This document shows positions 54,214 through 62,712 of a DNA stretch of 64,000 nt, one piece after another. Position numbers and translations under genes: made by a program. The DNA is taken from positions 1-64,000 of the forward strand of contig CAJMNO010000011.1 in NCBI GenBank assembly GCA_905214865.1. Reading direction: 5' to 3'. The notes beneath the pieces are model-generated. The model searched no databases and was not told the DNA's origin. It saw only the letters and a program-made list of their open reading frames with translations. This stretch comes from an uncultured bacterium (GTDB taxonomy: Bacteria; Actinomycetota; Coriobacteriia; Coriobacteriales; Atopobiaceae). Every line of letters starts with the position of its first letter. Position 1 is the first letter of the stretch.

Positions 54214-56089
54214 CGAGAGGGACAAGACGACCGTGCTGGGGAAGGCACCCGACGGCATCGAGGGCGAGCAGGTCGACGCCGCCCCCGCCGGCAGTGGCGC
54301 GGAGGGCGACTCCGAGGTCCCCTCGGACGCCATGGGAACGGCGCGCCGCCTGTGGGAGAGCGCACGGGGCATCCGCTGGAGGCTCGTGGTGTCCGCCATC
54401 GCGACGGTGCTGTACGTTGCGTTCAGCCTTGCGGCGCCCGCCTACAGCGCCTACGTGGTCGACCTGGTGTGGGGGAACGTGCAGGAGTCCTTTGCCCAGG
54501 GCAGGGACTACGTGGTGACCATGGAGAACGGCGGCAGGCAGATCCTGACGTTCCTCTCCCTCTGGACCGTGTCGTGGGCCTTCTACAGCGTGCAGTCCTA
54601 TGTGATGTCGAGCTTTGCGGAGAGGCTCAACCTCCGCCTTCGCGGGCTCATCTCGGCCAAGCTGGGGCGCCTGCCGCTCGCGTACTACGACCGGCACCAG
54701 CCCGGTGACACCATCAGCCGCGCCACCAACGACCTGGACAAGGTGTCCGAGGTGCTGCAGCGCGGCGTGATGCAGCTGATCATCTCGGCCGTCACGCTCG
54801 TGGGCGCCGCCGTGATGATGGCAAGGTACAGCGTGGTGCTCACCCTGGTGTTCTGCTGCTTCGCGGCGGCGTCCGCCCTCCTCACCAAGGTCGTTGCGGC
54901 GCGCACGCTCTCCATCGCGTCACGCCGCCAGGAGGCGCTGGGGACCCTCACGGGCAAGGTGGAGGAGGCGTACAGCGGCCGTGCGGTGATCAAGGCGTTT
55001 GGCCGGGAGGGCGACAGCCTGGACGACATCCGCGCCTGCTCGGAGGACCTTGCCCAAACGAGCGCCCGGGCGGACTTCGTGACCAACGCCATCAGCCCCG
55101 CGATCCGCTTCCTCACGCGGCTGTGCCAGGTGGTCGTGGGCATCATGGCGGGGTCCATGCTCATAGCCGGAAGGCTCTCGGTCGGCGTGTTCCAGGCGTT
55201 CTTCCAGTACGTGACCCAGGCGACCGAGCCGCTCACGCAGCTCTCGCTCACGGTGAACATGCTGCAGGGGGCACTCGCCGCCGCGGAGCGCGTGTTTGCC
55301 CTGCTGGACGAGGACGAGGTCGAGCCCGACCCGGCAGAGCCCGAGCTTCCCGCAAGCCCCGTCCGCGGCAGGGTCGCCTTCGAGCACGTGCGCTTTGGCT
55401 ACTCGCCCGACCGCCCGCTCATGCGCGACGTCTCGTTTGTGGCAGAGCCTGGGCAGAAGGTCGCGATCGTGGGAGCCACGGGCGCCGGCAAGACCACCCT
55501 CGTCAACCTCCTCATGCGGTTCTACGAGGTGGATGGCGGCCGAATCACCATCGACGGCGTGGACACCCGGCGCATGACCCGCTCCGACCTGCGCGCCCGG
55601 TTTGGCATGGTCCTGCAGGACAGCTGGCTCTTCGAGGGGACCATAGAGCAGAACATCGCGTACGGCAGGCCCGGCGCCACGCACGACGAGGTCGTGGCGG
55701 CGGCAAGGGCGGCGCACGTGGACTTCTTCGTGCACACGCTGCCCAAGGGCTACCAGACCATGCTCTCCAACGAGGCGGAGGAGATAAGCCAGGGCCAGCG
55801 CCAGCTGCTCACCATTGCGCGCGCCATGCTCGTGGACCCGGCAATCCTCATCCTGGACGAGGCGACCTCGAGCGTGGACACCCGCACGGAGCAGGCGATC
55901 GTCCACGCCATGGAGGCGGCGATGGAGGGCCGCACCAGCTTTGTCATCGCCCACAGGCTCTCGACCATCGTGGACGCCGACCTCATCCTGGTGATGGACC
56001 ACGGCACCATCGTGGAGCAGGGGAGCCACGCCCAGCTCCTGGCGGCAGGCGGTGCCTACGCGGAGCTGTACAAGAGCCAGTTTGCGTAA
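54203..56089 (+). CDS. heterodimeric ABC exporter partner subunit
   Basis: 628 residues with an N-terminal cytosolic extension of about 45, six membrane helices and one ATPase. Walker A is GATGAGKTT, Walker B LILDEATSSVD has the catalytic Glu, the switch His is in IAHRLS, and the signature is weakened to ISQGQRQ. Together with the first subunit this gives one active and one degenerate ATP site, as in other heterodimeric exporters. Confidence 0.9.
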   Translation: MASDERDKTTVLGKAPDGIEGEQVDAAPAGSGAEGDSEVPSDAMGTARRLWESARGIRWRLVVSAIATVLYVAFSLAAPAYSAYVVDLVWGNVQESFAQGRDYVVTMENGGRQILTFLSLWTVSWAFYSVQSYVMSSFAERLNLRLRGLISAKLGRLPLAYYDRHQPGDTISRATNDLDKVSEVLQRGVMQLIISAVTLVGAAVMMARYSVVLTLVFCCFAAASALLTKVVAARTLSIASRRQEALGTLTGKVEEAYSGRAVIKAFGREGDSLDDIRACSEDLAQTSARADFVTNAISPAIRFLTRLCQVVVGIMAGSMLIAGRLSVGVFQAFFQYVTQATEPLTQLSLTVNMLQGALAAAERVFALLDEDEVEPDPAEPELPASPVRGRVAFEHVRFGYSPDRPLMRDVSFVAEPGQKVAIVGATGAGKTTLVNLLMRFYEVDGGRITIDGVDTRRMTRSDLRARFGMVLQDSWLFEGTIEQNIAYGRPGATHDEVVAAARAAHVDFFVHTLPKGYQTMLSNEAEEISQGQRQLLTIARAMLVDPAILILDEATSSVDTRTEQAIVHAMEAAMEGRTSFVIAHRLSTIVDADLILVMDHGTIVEQGSHAQLLAAGGAYAELYKSQFA

Positions 56090-56174
56090 GGGCGCTGCCG
56101 TGTTTGGATGGTGTTGCCCACACCGCCAAGACAGATTGGCCAAGAAGTCCTAAGCTGAGGAGCTGTGGAAGGCC

Positions 56175-56202
56175 GGCGGGGGATTCGTCCCCCGCCATTT
56201 TG
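56175..56202 (+). terminator. terminator of the marR-ABC operon
   Basis: GGCGGGGG and CCCCCGCC pair around ATTCGT and are followed by ATTTTGT. Confidence 0.75.
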
Positions 56203-56231
56203 TCGTATTCGCGCAACACGATTGGCTGGTC

Positions 56232-58184
56232 ATGGGCAAGCACTTTTCTAATGCAGGGGAGAGCCGCGAGGACGAGGGCAGGCACGTCTCCGCCGCCGGT
56301 GGCTCCGAGCGAGGCGATGCTCGTGTCGATGCCCCCGTCGCGGGAATGGGGGACGACGGCGCGGGCGAGAGGCCCCCGGCAAACTGGTTCCTTCCCAACC
56401 CCACCGGCAGCTCTGAGGCGCCGAGGGGGAAGGGGCGCGGGCGCCGCTCCCATGGGCACCACCGCCGTCGCGTGGTGGCGATCGTGGTGTGCGTGATCGT
56501 CGCGCTCATCGTCGCCCTTGGCGTGTCGCTGGCGCTCACCGCCAGGACGGCGAAGGCGGACGCCGAGCAGGTGGTCACGGCGCTTGAGCAGGCCAAGGAT
56601 GCGGTCTCCAACGGCGACTCGTCCGCCCTCAAGGAGGCGGCCTCCACAGCGAGCGACTCCGCCCACGGCGTGCAGTCGGCGCTCTCCGGCCCGCAATGGA
56701 CGATCGTCTCCCTCGTGCCCTCGTACGGCCAGGACGTGACCACCGCGAGGAGCCTGGCGGGCGTCCTGGTGGACCTCTCGGACAACGTGCTGTCTCCCCT
56801 TGCCTCCAACGCGGAGTCGACCGACCTCAAGGCGCTCGTCTCCGACGGCTCGGTCAACGTCGACGCCGTCAAGACGCTGGTGGGCGTCCTCGACCAGGCT
56901 GCGCCCGCGCTCCAGAGGTCGGCCCAGACCGTCGATGGCCTTCCCCAGGCGCACGTGAGCCAGCTCGCCTCCGCCATCGACAAGGCAAAGGACAAGATCG
57001 ACACGGCCAACTCGGTGGTGTCCAGGCTGAGCGACCTGGCCCCGTACCTGCCCACGATGCTGGGTGACGGCGGCCAGACCAAGACCTACCTCCTCGTGGC
57101 GCAGAACAACTCCGAGATCCGCGCAACGGGCGGGTTCCCGGGCTCGATGGGGATCATCACCGTGACCGACGGCCAGATCAGCGTGGGCGACTTCACCACG
57201 ATTGTGGGCCAGCGCGGCAAGGAGTTCCAGCTCACCGAGGACGAGGCGGTCACGTTTGGCGCCGCCATGGGCGTGAGTCCCGGAAACCTCAACTCCACCC
57301 CCAACTTCGAGCGTGCCGGCGACCTTCTCGCCCAGGCCTACGAGGCCTACGTGGGAACCCACGTGGACGGCACCATTGCGGTTGACCCGGTGTTCCTCCA
57401 GAGCCTGCTCAAGCTCACGGGCGGGGTCACCGCCAGCGACGGAACGGTGGTGGACGGCTCCAACGCCGCCGAGGAGCTGCTGAGCAAGGTGTACTGGCGC
57501 TACGGCAACGACAACGCCTCCGAGGACGCGTTCTTTGCCGAGGTCGCCGGTGCCGCCTTCAAGCAGGTGATGGGCAACCTGGGCAAGGCGGGTGCGAGCA
57601 ACCTCGCCGAGGTCATCGACTCCTCCGCCTCCGAGCGCCGCCTGCAGGTGTGGATGGCCGACTCGGACCAGGAGAAGGCGATCGAGAAGGCGGGCCTTGC
57701 CGGCGAGGTCTCGGATGACACCGCAAAGCCCGTGCTGGGCGTCTACTTCAACGACGACACCTGGGCAAAGATGGACTGGTACCTCTCGACCAAGACCGAG
57801 GTTGGCCAGGCGACCACCAACTCCGACGGCACCGTGAGCTACCGCGTGACCACCACGGTAGGCAACACCATCACCGAGGACCAGGCCAAGTCCGCGCCCG
57901 CCTACATCTCGGGCGGCAACCCCGCCAAGACCGACGTCAGCACCATGATCATCAACTGCTTCCTGCTGGCGCCCGCGGGCGGCAACATCACGGACGTGAC
58001 GCTCAACGGCGCCACCTCGGGCGACGCCATCATGCTGTATGGGCACGCAGGCGTGCGGCAGTCCCTGAGCCTCAACGCGCAGCAGTCCGCGACCCTCCAG
58101 TACACGGTCACGGTGCCAAAGGAGGCCACCGGCGACCTCACCGTGGACCAGACGCCGCTGGGCAACGTGAGCCTGCAGCAGTAG
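56232..58184 (+). CDS. DUF4012 membrane-anchored extracellular protein
   Basis: 650 residues: a disordered, basic cytosolic N terminus (to about 75), one membrane helix (about 80-104), a helical region and then the DUF4012 domain with the hallmark LLVAQNNSEIRATGGFPGSMG near residue 285. The extracellular C terminus is rich in beta strands (YLSTKTEVGQATTNSDGTV). DUF4012 proteins are common near polysaccharide genes in actinobacteria, but their biochemical role is not known to me. The gene is alone after the exporter terminator. Confidence 0.8.
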   Translation: MGKHFSNAGESREDEGRHVSAAGGSERGDARVDAPVAGMGDDGAGERPPANWFLPNPTGSSEAPRGKGRGRRSHGHHRRRVVAIVVCVIVALIVALGVSLALTARTAKADAEQVVTALEQAKDAVSNGDSSALKEAASTASDSAHGVQSALSGPQWTIVSLVPSYGQDVTTARSLAGVLVDLSDNVLSPLASNAESTDLKALVSDGSVNVDAVKTLVGVLDQAAPALQRSAQTVDGLPQAHVSQLASAIDKAKDKIDTANSVVSRLSDLAPYLPTMLGDGGQTKTYLLVAQNNSEIRATGGFPGSMGIITVTDGQISVGDFTTIVGQRGKEFQLTEDEAVTFGAAMGVSPGNLNSTPNFERAGDLLAQAYEAYVGTHVDGTIAVDPVFLQSLLKLTGGVTASDGTVVDGSNAAEELLSKVYWRYGNDNASEDAFFAEVAGAAFKQVMGNLGKAGASNLAEVIDSSASERRLQVWMADSDQEKAIEKAGLAGEVSDDTAKPVLGVYFNDDTWAKMDWYLSTKTEVGQATTNSDGTVSYRVTTTVGNTITEDQAKSAPAYISGGNPAKTDVSTMIINCFLLAPAGGNITDVTLNGATSGDAIMLYGHAGVRQSLSLNAQQSATLQYTVTVPKEATGDLTVDQTPLGNVSLQQ

Positions 58185-58451
58185 GGGAGAGGGACGGGCT
58201 ACCAGGCCCGGTACCGCGAGCACTTGGGAGGGGCGTGGGACGGCGTCGGGAGGCGTCAGTCTCGCGCCCCTTCGCCGTGGTGCAGGTGGCTCCGGGGCTG
58301 CGTGTGGCCCCTGGGGACGGATGGTGGCAGCGAATCCCCACGTCCCAGCTTGCCCCGAGGCCCCTGTTGGGCGATGATTGCGACAGGTACGGACGGATTC
58401 GTCGGCGTCGGCGGCCTGGTGTCGCCGCGTCCTCGTGATGGGGGCTCTCGC

Positions 58452-59348
58452 ATGGACGGCAGGCCATCGCGGGGGAGAGTGGCGCTCTTCCTCGTCCTCG
58501 CATTCGCCATCGACTGGGTGTGCTGGGTCTGGGCAGGGTCGCGGACCGGCTGGGGCGTGGTGGAGGGGTCTGGCCCGTGGCCGGCCGTGCTGCCGCTCTC
58601 GATGTTCGCCCCGCTCGTCGCCGCGCTCGTGGTGAGGGCCGTCCCCGGAGTCGACGTGCCCCGCGGCTGGAGGCCGCGCGTCAGGGGCAACGTCCGCTGG
58701 TACGTGGTGGCCCTTCTCGCCCCGTCCGTCCTCACCCTGCTGGGCGCCCTCGTGTACTTCGCCCTCGTGCCGGGAGCCTTCGATCCCGCCGCGAAGTCCT
58801 ACGCCCAGTTGGCAAGGGCGCAGCTCGGTGCCGATGCATCCCAGGTCCCCGTGCTGATGGCCGCCCAGTTTGCGTCGGCGGCGCTTCTCGCCCCGTTCTT
58901 CAACATGATCTTCGCCATCGGCGAGGAGGCGGGCTGGCGCGGCTTCCTGTATCCGGCCCTCAGGGGCTGGCTGCCCCGCCCCGCGGCGATGCTCACAACC
59001 GGCGCCATCTGGGGGCTGTGGCACGCCCCGCTCATCGCGATGGGATACAACTACGGAACGTCCTACCCGGGGTTTCCGGTGGTGGGCATCCTCGCGATGG
59101 TGCTGTTCTGCACGGGGTTTGGCACCCTGCTCTGCCTGCTGAGGGACGTCACCAACAGCGTGTGGCCCTGCGCGCTCGCGCACGGGGCGCTCAATGCCGT
59201 GGCGGGACTTCCCGTGTGGCTCTCCACCGGTGGGATCGGCATCCTCGGGCCCGCGCCGCTGGGGTTTTTCGCCTGCATCCCCACGCTGCTGCTGTGCGCC
59301 TGGATCCTCGTGGGTGCGCGCAAGTCTGCCCCGAGCGGGGTGGAGTAG
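58452..59348 (+). CDS. CPBP-family intramembrane metalloprotease
   Basis: 298 residues with about eight membrane segments. CPBP motifs: EEAGWRGFLYP (Glu-Glu and Arg), GAIWGLWHAPL (His) and LAHGALNA (His). Relatives are Rce1-like proteases or bacteriocin self-protection proteins. The ATG at 58452 is preferred; a frame open further upstream has unconserved residues. Its substrate is unknown. Confidence 0.83.
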   Translation: MDGRPSRGRVALFLVLAFAIDWVCWVWAGSRTGWGVVEGSGPWPAVLPLSMFAPLVAALVVRAVPGVDVPRGWRPRVRGNVRWYVVALLAPSVLTLLGALVYFALVPGAFDPAAKSYAQLARAQLGADASQVPVLMAAQFASAALLAPFFNMIFAIGEEAGWRGFLYPALRGWLPRPAAMLTTGAIWGLWHAPLIAMGYNYGTSYPGFPVVGILAMVLFCTGFGTLLCLLRDVTNSVWPCALAHGALNAVAGLPVWLSTGGIGILGPAPLGFFACIPTLLLCAWILVGARKSAPSGVE

Positions 59349-59380
59349 GGGAGAGGGTCGCCGCCTTTCCCTCGCGGAGT

Positions 59381-59414
59381 CCCCACCGTCCGTCACGTCC
59401 GTGGGGCTTGTTTT
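59381..59414 (+). terminator. terminator of the CPBP gene
   Basis: CCCCAC and GTGGGG pair across a 14-base loop, followed by CTTGTTTT. Confidence 0.6.
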
Positions 59415-59589
59415 GCCCGACTCCCCTCCATGACGCAACCCTTCCAGCCGCCGCCCCGACCAGCCTTCCGCCCACTCCGCTGCACGTCTCTCTCGCAAGT
59501 GGTGAATGTTTTTGCATTCTCGGTTGAACCTGACGTTCCTAAAGTGTTACTATTGCCAAGCGCTGTGAGGGAGACCGAGCAGAAGCAAA

Positions 59590-59666
<77 letters not shown>

Positions 59667-59675
59667 CGAAACCGC

Positions 59676-59708
59676 AGGTCAGGGGCTTAAGCCTCTGACC
59701 TTTTTTCT
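59676..59708 (+). terminator. tRNA-Pro terminator
   Basis: GGTCAGGGGC and GCCTCTGACC pair around TTAA, then TTTTTT. Confidence 0.85.
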
Positions 59709-59710
59709 TA

Positions 59711-60219
59711 TACGTACTATTTGACGTACTATTTACGTACTGCAAACCGTGTCCCTCGTTTCTTTTGAAGTCCATTTTTGTCTTTTCTCCCGCCGTGAGA
59801 AACTGTTCGGTGAACGGTCGCGGTACGCGCCTTCGTGCAAGATCATCGCATCAGTAATGTGCCGATTCGTCTGCCCTAGAAACCTCTCCCGCTGGCCTGC
59901 ACGCGTGTAATCCGCCCGTCCTTCGGCCCCTCGGTTCCGCAAGGGTGCTCGCCTGGCGACAAATGTCCGCGACTATGCTCGCGGCATACGAACTTTCAGC
60001 CGGCCTTGGGTATCCTCGGAGTTGGGCGCATGTGTAGGAATCGTGGCGCCCTGGGGGAACTCCGGGCCATTGCGGCCGATACGGACAGTGGGGACAGGCC
60101 GGCCAACGCGGCCAGAGGTGCCGACACCAGCGGATAGCATGTGAACCGTCAGGTAACCCAAGGGCGTCACGCTCCATCGGAGGATGGGAGGTGACACCAG
60201 ATGAGGGAAGGCGACACGC
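59711..60219. other. possible attachment-site region with ACGTACTATTT direct repeats
   Basis: Just after the tRNA terminator, the word ACGTACT recurs three times (59712, 59723, 59734), twice as ACGTACTATTT, at an 11-bp period. Short phased direct repeats beside a tRNA resemble the arm sites of a tyrosine integrase, but no integrase gene is in the window. At 59956-59970, GCGACAAATGTCCGC resembles the palindromes at 61443-61534. I see no supported gene in this 500-bp stretch. Confidence 0.4.
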
Positions 60220-60420
60220 ATGCAGGAAGAGCAGACACCAGACCTCTCCCAGATGAACCGACCGCTCAGCACGCAGGAGGTCTCGCGGTACCTGGGGCTG
60301 TGCGAGCGCCAGGTCCTGCGCATGGTCCATAACGGGCAGATCCCAGCAAAGAAGTTCGGCCACAACTGGTACTACTCGCCGAGGAAGATCGCCCAGCTGG
60401 TCGGGATGCTGGACCAATGA
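60220..60420 (+). CDS. small helix-turn-helix (excisionase-like) protein
   Basis: 66 residues. The core LSTQEVSRYLGLCERQVLRMVHNGQIPAKKFGHNWYY is the MerR-type HTH_17 fold used by excisionases and small regulators. It is the first of three such genes in a row in the putative element. Confidence 0.7.
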   Translation: MQEEQTPDLSQMNRPLSTQEVSRYLGLCERQVLRMVHNGQIPAKKFGHNWYYSPRKIAQLVGMLDQ

Positions 60421-60562
60421 CGCCGCCTTTGGGAGCGGCGTCGTGCGTTTTGTGCGCAGGCCGCCGTTGTGGAAGCTTACGGAAGGTTGGCCGCGGGCCC
60501 GTCCTGAAGAGGAGTGCCGTCACCTCGTATCCTCGCTGCCTAGTAGGGGCAAGGGGGTTCGG

Positions 60563-60784
60563 ATGATTCGTCGGGAAATCGGAAGCAACCTGGACATGAT
60601 ATCGGCGGACGAGGCGGCGAGGATCCTGCGGGTCTCCGCCAGGACGGTCAGGCGGCTCTGCATAGACCGCAAGATCCCCGCCGTCAAGGTGGGCAACCAA
60701 TGGCGCATCGACAGGACGGAGCTCATGAGGACGCTCGGCAGGGACAGCAGGATGTCCTGCTGGCTCGGCATGGATGGCAAATAG
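60563..60784 (+). CDS. second helix-turn-helix (excisionase-like) protein
   Basis: 73 residues. ISADEAARILRVSARTVRRLCIDRKIPAVKVGNQWRIDRTEL is a clear HTH_17 domain. The ATG at 60563 is used; ATG 60596 would still keep the domain. Confidence 0.7.
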   Translation: MIRREIGSNLDMISADEAARILRVSARTVRRLCIDRKIPAVKVGNQWRIDRTELMRTLGRDSRMSCWLGMDGK

Positions 60785-60841
60785 GCCCGGTTCCCGTCTG
60801 CGGTCGGTCTCGCGCGGCGTCTCGAATGGAGCTGATCAGAG

Positions 60842-61117
60842 ATGAGACAGACCACAAGCTCGTGTGGAATCAAAGGCAGCCGAAGCGCCGTACTCTACAA
60901 GGAGTACTACTCCGTCGAGGAGGTGTCCCGCCTCCTGCACATCAGCGAGAGGACGATCAGGGAGCTGGCGCATCGCGAGGATGACCCGCTCCCCTTCCGC
61001 ATCCTGTTCGGGCAGCAGAGGAACTGCTTCATACACCGCGAGGACCTCATGGACTGGCTAGAGTCGAACTCTCAGCTCGTACGTGATGCCGCGAAGAAGC
61101 AGACGGGCCAAGCGTGA
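60842..61117 (+). CDS. third helix-turn-helix protein
   Basis: 91 residues. YYSVEEVSRLLHISERTIRELAHREDDPLPFRILFGQQRNCFIHREDLMDWL is an HTH_17-like domain with a longer wing. Its TGA overlaps the next start (TGATG), so the two are coupled. It may work with the initiator-like protein that follows. Confidence 0.7.
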   Translation: MRQTTSSCGIKGSRSAVLYKEYYSVEEVSRLLHISERTIRELAHREDDPLPFRILFGQQRNCFIHREDLMDWLESNSQLVRDAAKKQTGQA

Positions 61118-61560
61118 TGCGGGGGCACTCGGCCGGCGAGTTCGCCACGGTGTATCGGTTCATGACGGAGGGGCTGGGGCTTCGTGGGTCCGACCTCCTC
61201 GTCTACGCCAGGGTCTTCAGCTTCTGCCAGGAGGAGACCGGCGCCTACTTCGAGTCGGCCGAGAGCTGCGCGGAGTTCCTGAACATGTCAGAGAGGCAGG
61301 TCAGAAGGTCCCTCGGGAGCCTCATCTCGAGGGGCCTCATAGCCGAGGCGGACTGCCCCGCGCTGTGCGCGAGGGGCAGGGCGTTCGTCCTGCGCAGGGA
61401 GGCAGTCAGGGACGCGATCCAGCTCGTGGAGCGCGGGACCGACGCGGACAAAATGTCCGCGAGGGCGCCCGGGGGCGGACAATTTGTCCGCGACACCGGC
61501 CATCCTGGCCATGAAGGCGGACAGAATGTCCGCCCCTATATAGATAGAAAAGACGCTTAG
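61117..61560 (+). CDS. winged-helix replication-initiator-like protein with palindromes in its 3' end
   Basis: 147 residues from ATG 61117 (GTG 61114 is in frame). The N-terminal two thirds form a winged helix: FMTEGLGLRGSDLLVYARVF, then SESAEFL-like and MSERQVRRSLGSLISRGLI. The C-terminal tail is irregular and repetitive (ADKMSARAPGG, GQFVRDTG, GQNVRPY), because that DNA is made of three GCGGACA/TGTCCGC palindromes. Plasmid and integrative-element initiators often carry their own binding sites in or near the gene. The role is inferred from this and the DnaC-like neighbour. Confidence 0.6.
   Translation: MRGHSAGEFATVYRFMTEGLGLRGSDLLVYARVFSFCQEETGAYFESAESCAEFLNMSERQVRRSLGSLISRGLIAEADCPALCARGRAFVLRREAVRDAIQLVERGTDADKMSARAPGGGQFVRDTGHPGHEGGQNVRPYIDRKDA
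61443..61534. repeat. three phased GCGGACA-N3-TGTCCGC palindromes
   Basis: Palindromes at 61443-61461, 61475-61491 and 61516-61534 have arms (C)GCGGACA and TGTCCGC(G) and centres AAA, ATT and GAA. Centre-to-centre distances are 31 and 42 bp, about three and four helical turns. They lie inside the 3' end of the initiator-like gene and could be iterons or operators. Confidence 0.75.
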
Positions 61561-61600
61561 AACGAATCTCATAGGAGAGTTCCTAGAGGGGGTAGGCATC

Positions 61601-62506
61601 GTGGGCTCGATGGGCGATTTCCACGCGGACACGGGACGTGACGGAAGGGAGACGCGCCCGCAGGTGCTTATGACGCCCGAGGAGGCGATTGCACGGGGCC
61701 TCGCCCGGGAGGCACCGCCTCCCGTGAGGTGCGCGCACTGCGGGAGGCCGCTCCGACCACTCGGAATCCACGTCTTCGGCAGCATCGCCTGGGTGTCGCA
61801 CGAGCCCTGCGAATGCGACGGGTCCGTGCGCGAGAGGATGGAAGAGGAGCAGAGGATCCTGGAAGAGAGGGCGGTGGAGAGGGAGCGAAGGCTCGATAGG
61901 TCGGGCATCCCGCTCAGGTTCCGCCGTGCGGCGCCGACCGAGGCCCATTGCATCGCCTATGCGGACGCGATCGCCGGGTCCACCTCTGACGGGCTCTTCA
62001 TCCACGGTCCGGTCGGCACGGGGAAGACCCACAACGCCGCGGCGGTCGCGATCGCCGCCTCGGACCGTGGCCTGAGGACCGTCTTCACCTCCGCCATCGC
62101 GATCTTCTCGAACATCAGGGAGACCTTCGACGGAGGAGGCTCGAGCAGGAGGGCGCTCGAGAGGTACGCCTCGTGCGAGATGCTCGTCCTCGACGACCTG
62201 GGCAAGGAGTCGAGCTCGAGGTGGTCGCTCATGACGCTGTTCACCATCGTCAACGCGAGATACGAGGGAATGAGGCCGACCGTCATCACGTCGCAGTACA
62301 CGCTGGGACAGCTGAGGGCAAGGCTCGCGTCGACCGGCGAGGCGGAGACTGCGTCTGCGATAGTCTCTCGAATCGCCGCGACGTGCGCCGACGTGACGCT
62401 CTCGGGGCCGGACCTGAGGGGGGACGCCTGGAAACCTCTTGGGATGCAAACTATGCAAAGGACATGCGATGTCGCGAAACGATCAAAGCTCGACAATTTC
62501 AGGTAG
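61601..62506 (+). CDS. DnaC-like AAA+ ATPase
   Basis: 301 residues. The N terminus holds a possible zinc site (CAHCG and CECDG). The AAA+ core has Walker A FIHGPVGTGKT and Walker B MLVLDDLGKE, with an ITSQYTLGQLRARL sensor region. Such proteins load the replicative helicase for plasmids, phages and integrative elements. The GTG at 61601 follows GAGGGGGT. It is next to the initiator-like gene, making a small replication module. Confidence 0.83.
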   Translation: MGSMGDFHADTGRDGRETRPQVLMTPEEAIARGLAREAPPPVRCAHCGRPLRPLGIHVFGSIAWVSHEPCECDGSVRERMEEEQRILEERAVERERRLDRSGIPLRFRRAAPTEAHCIAYADAIAGSTSDGLFIHGPVGTGKTHNAAAVAIAASDRGLRTVFTSAIAIFSNIRETFDGGGSSRRALERYASCEMLVLDDLGKESSSRWSLMTLFTIVNARYEGMRPTVITSQYTLGQLRARLASTGEAETASAIVSRIAATCADVTLSGPDLRGDAWKPLGMQTMQRTCDVAKRSKLDNFR

Positions 62507-62591
62507 CGGCTTGTCGATGTTCCTGTCCGTTGTTCAGTGAACCACAGAGAAGAGCTTGTGCAACAGGCGGATTGACATCTGCCAGCAGAAA

Positions 62592-62672
62592 TGGGCCCTG
62601 TGTCACCGTTTGTGACACAGGGCCCACTCAAAGCCCAACGTTTATGAAAGCGGCCTCAGATTCATCTGAGGC
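62592..62672. terminator. two hairpins between convergent genes
   Basis: The first (62592-62626) has 15-base perfect arms, TGGGCCCTGTGTCAC and GTGACACAGGGCCCA. The second (62653-62672) is GCCTCAGA/TCTGAGGC. They separate the DnaC-like gene from the DUF4236 gene and can act from both sides. Confidence 0.7.
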
Positions 62673-62712
62673 TGCTGCTCCATTCCTCACTGTCTCATGT
62701 CGGTGATCTGCT

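Noticed and set aside
55983..59498. 1171-codon antisense frame across the DUF4012 and CPBP genes
   Set aside because: It spans several real + strand genes and an intergenic terminator, and its composition is typical of antisense GC-rich DNA.
59733..60417. Integrase remnant on the - strand next to the tRNA
   Set aside because: The reverse-strand frames there show no tyrosine-recombinase motif (Arg, His-x-x-Arg, Tyr).
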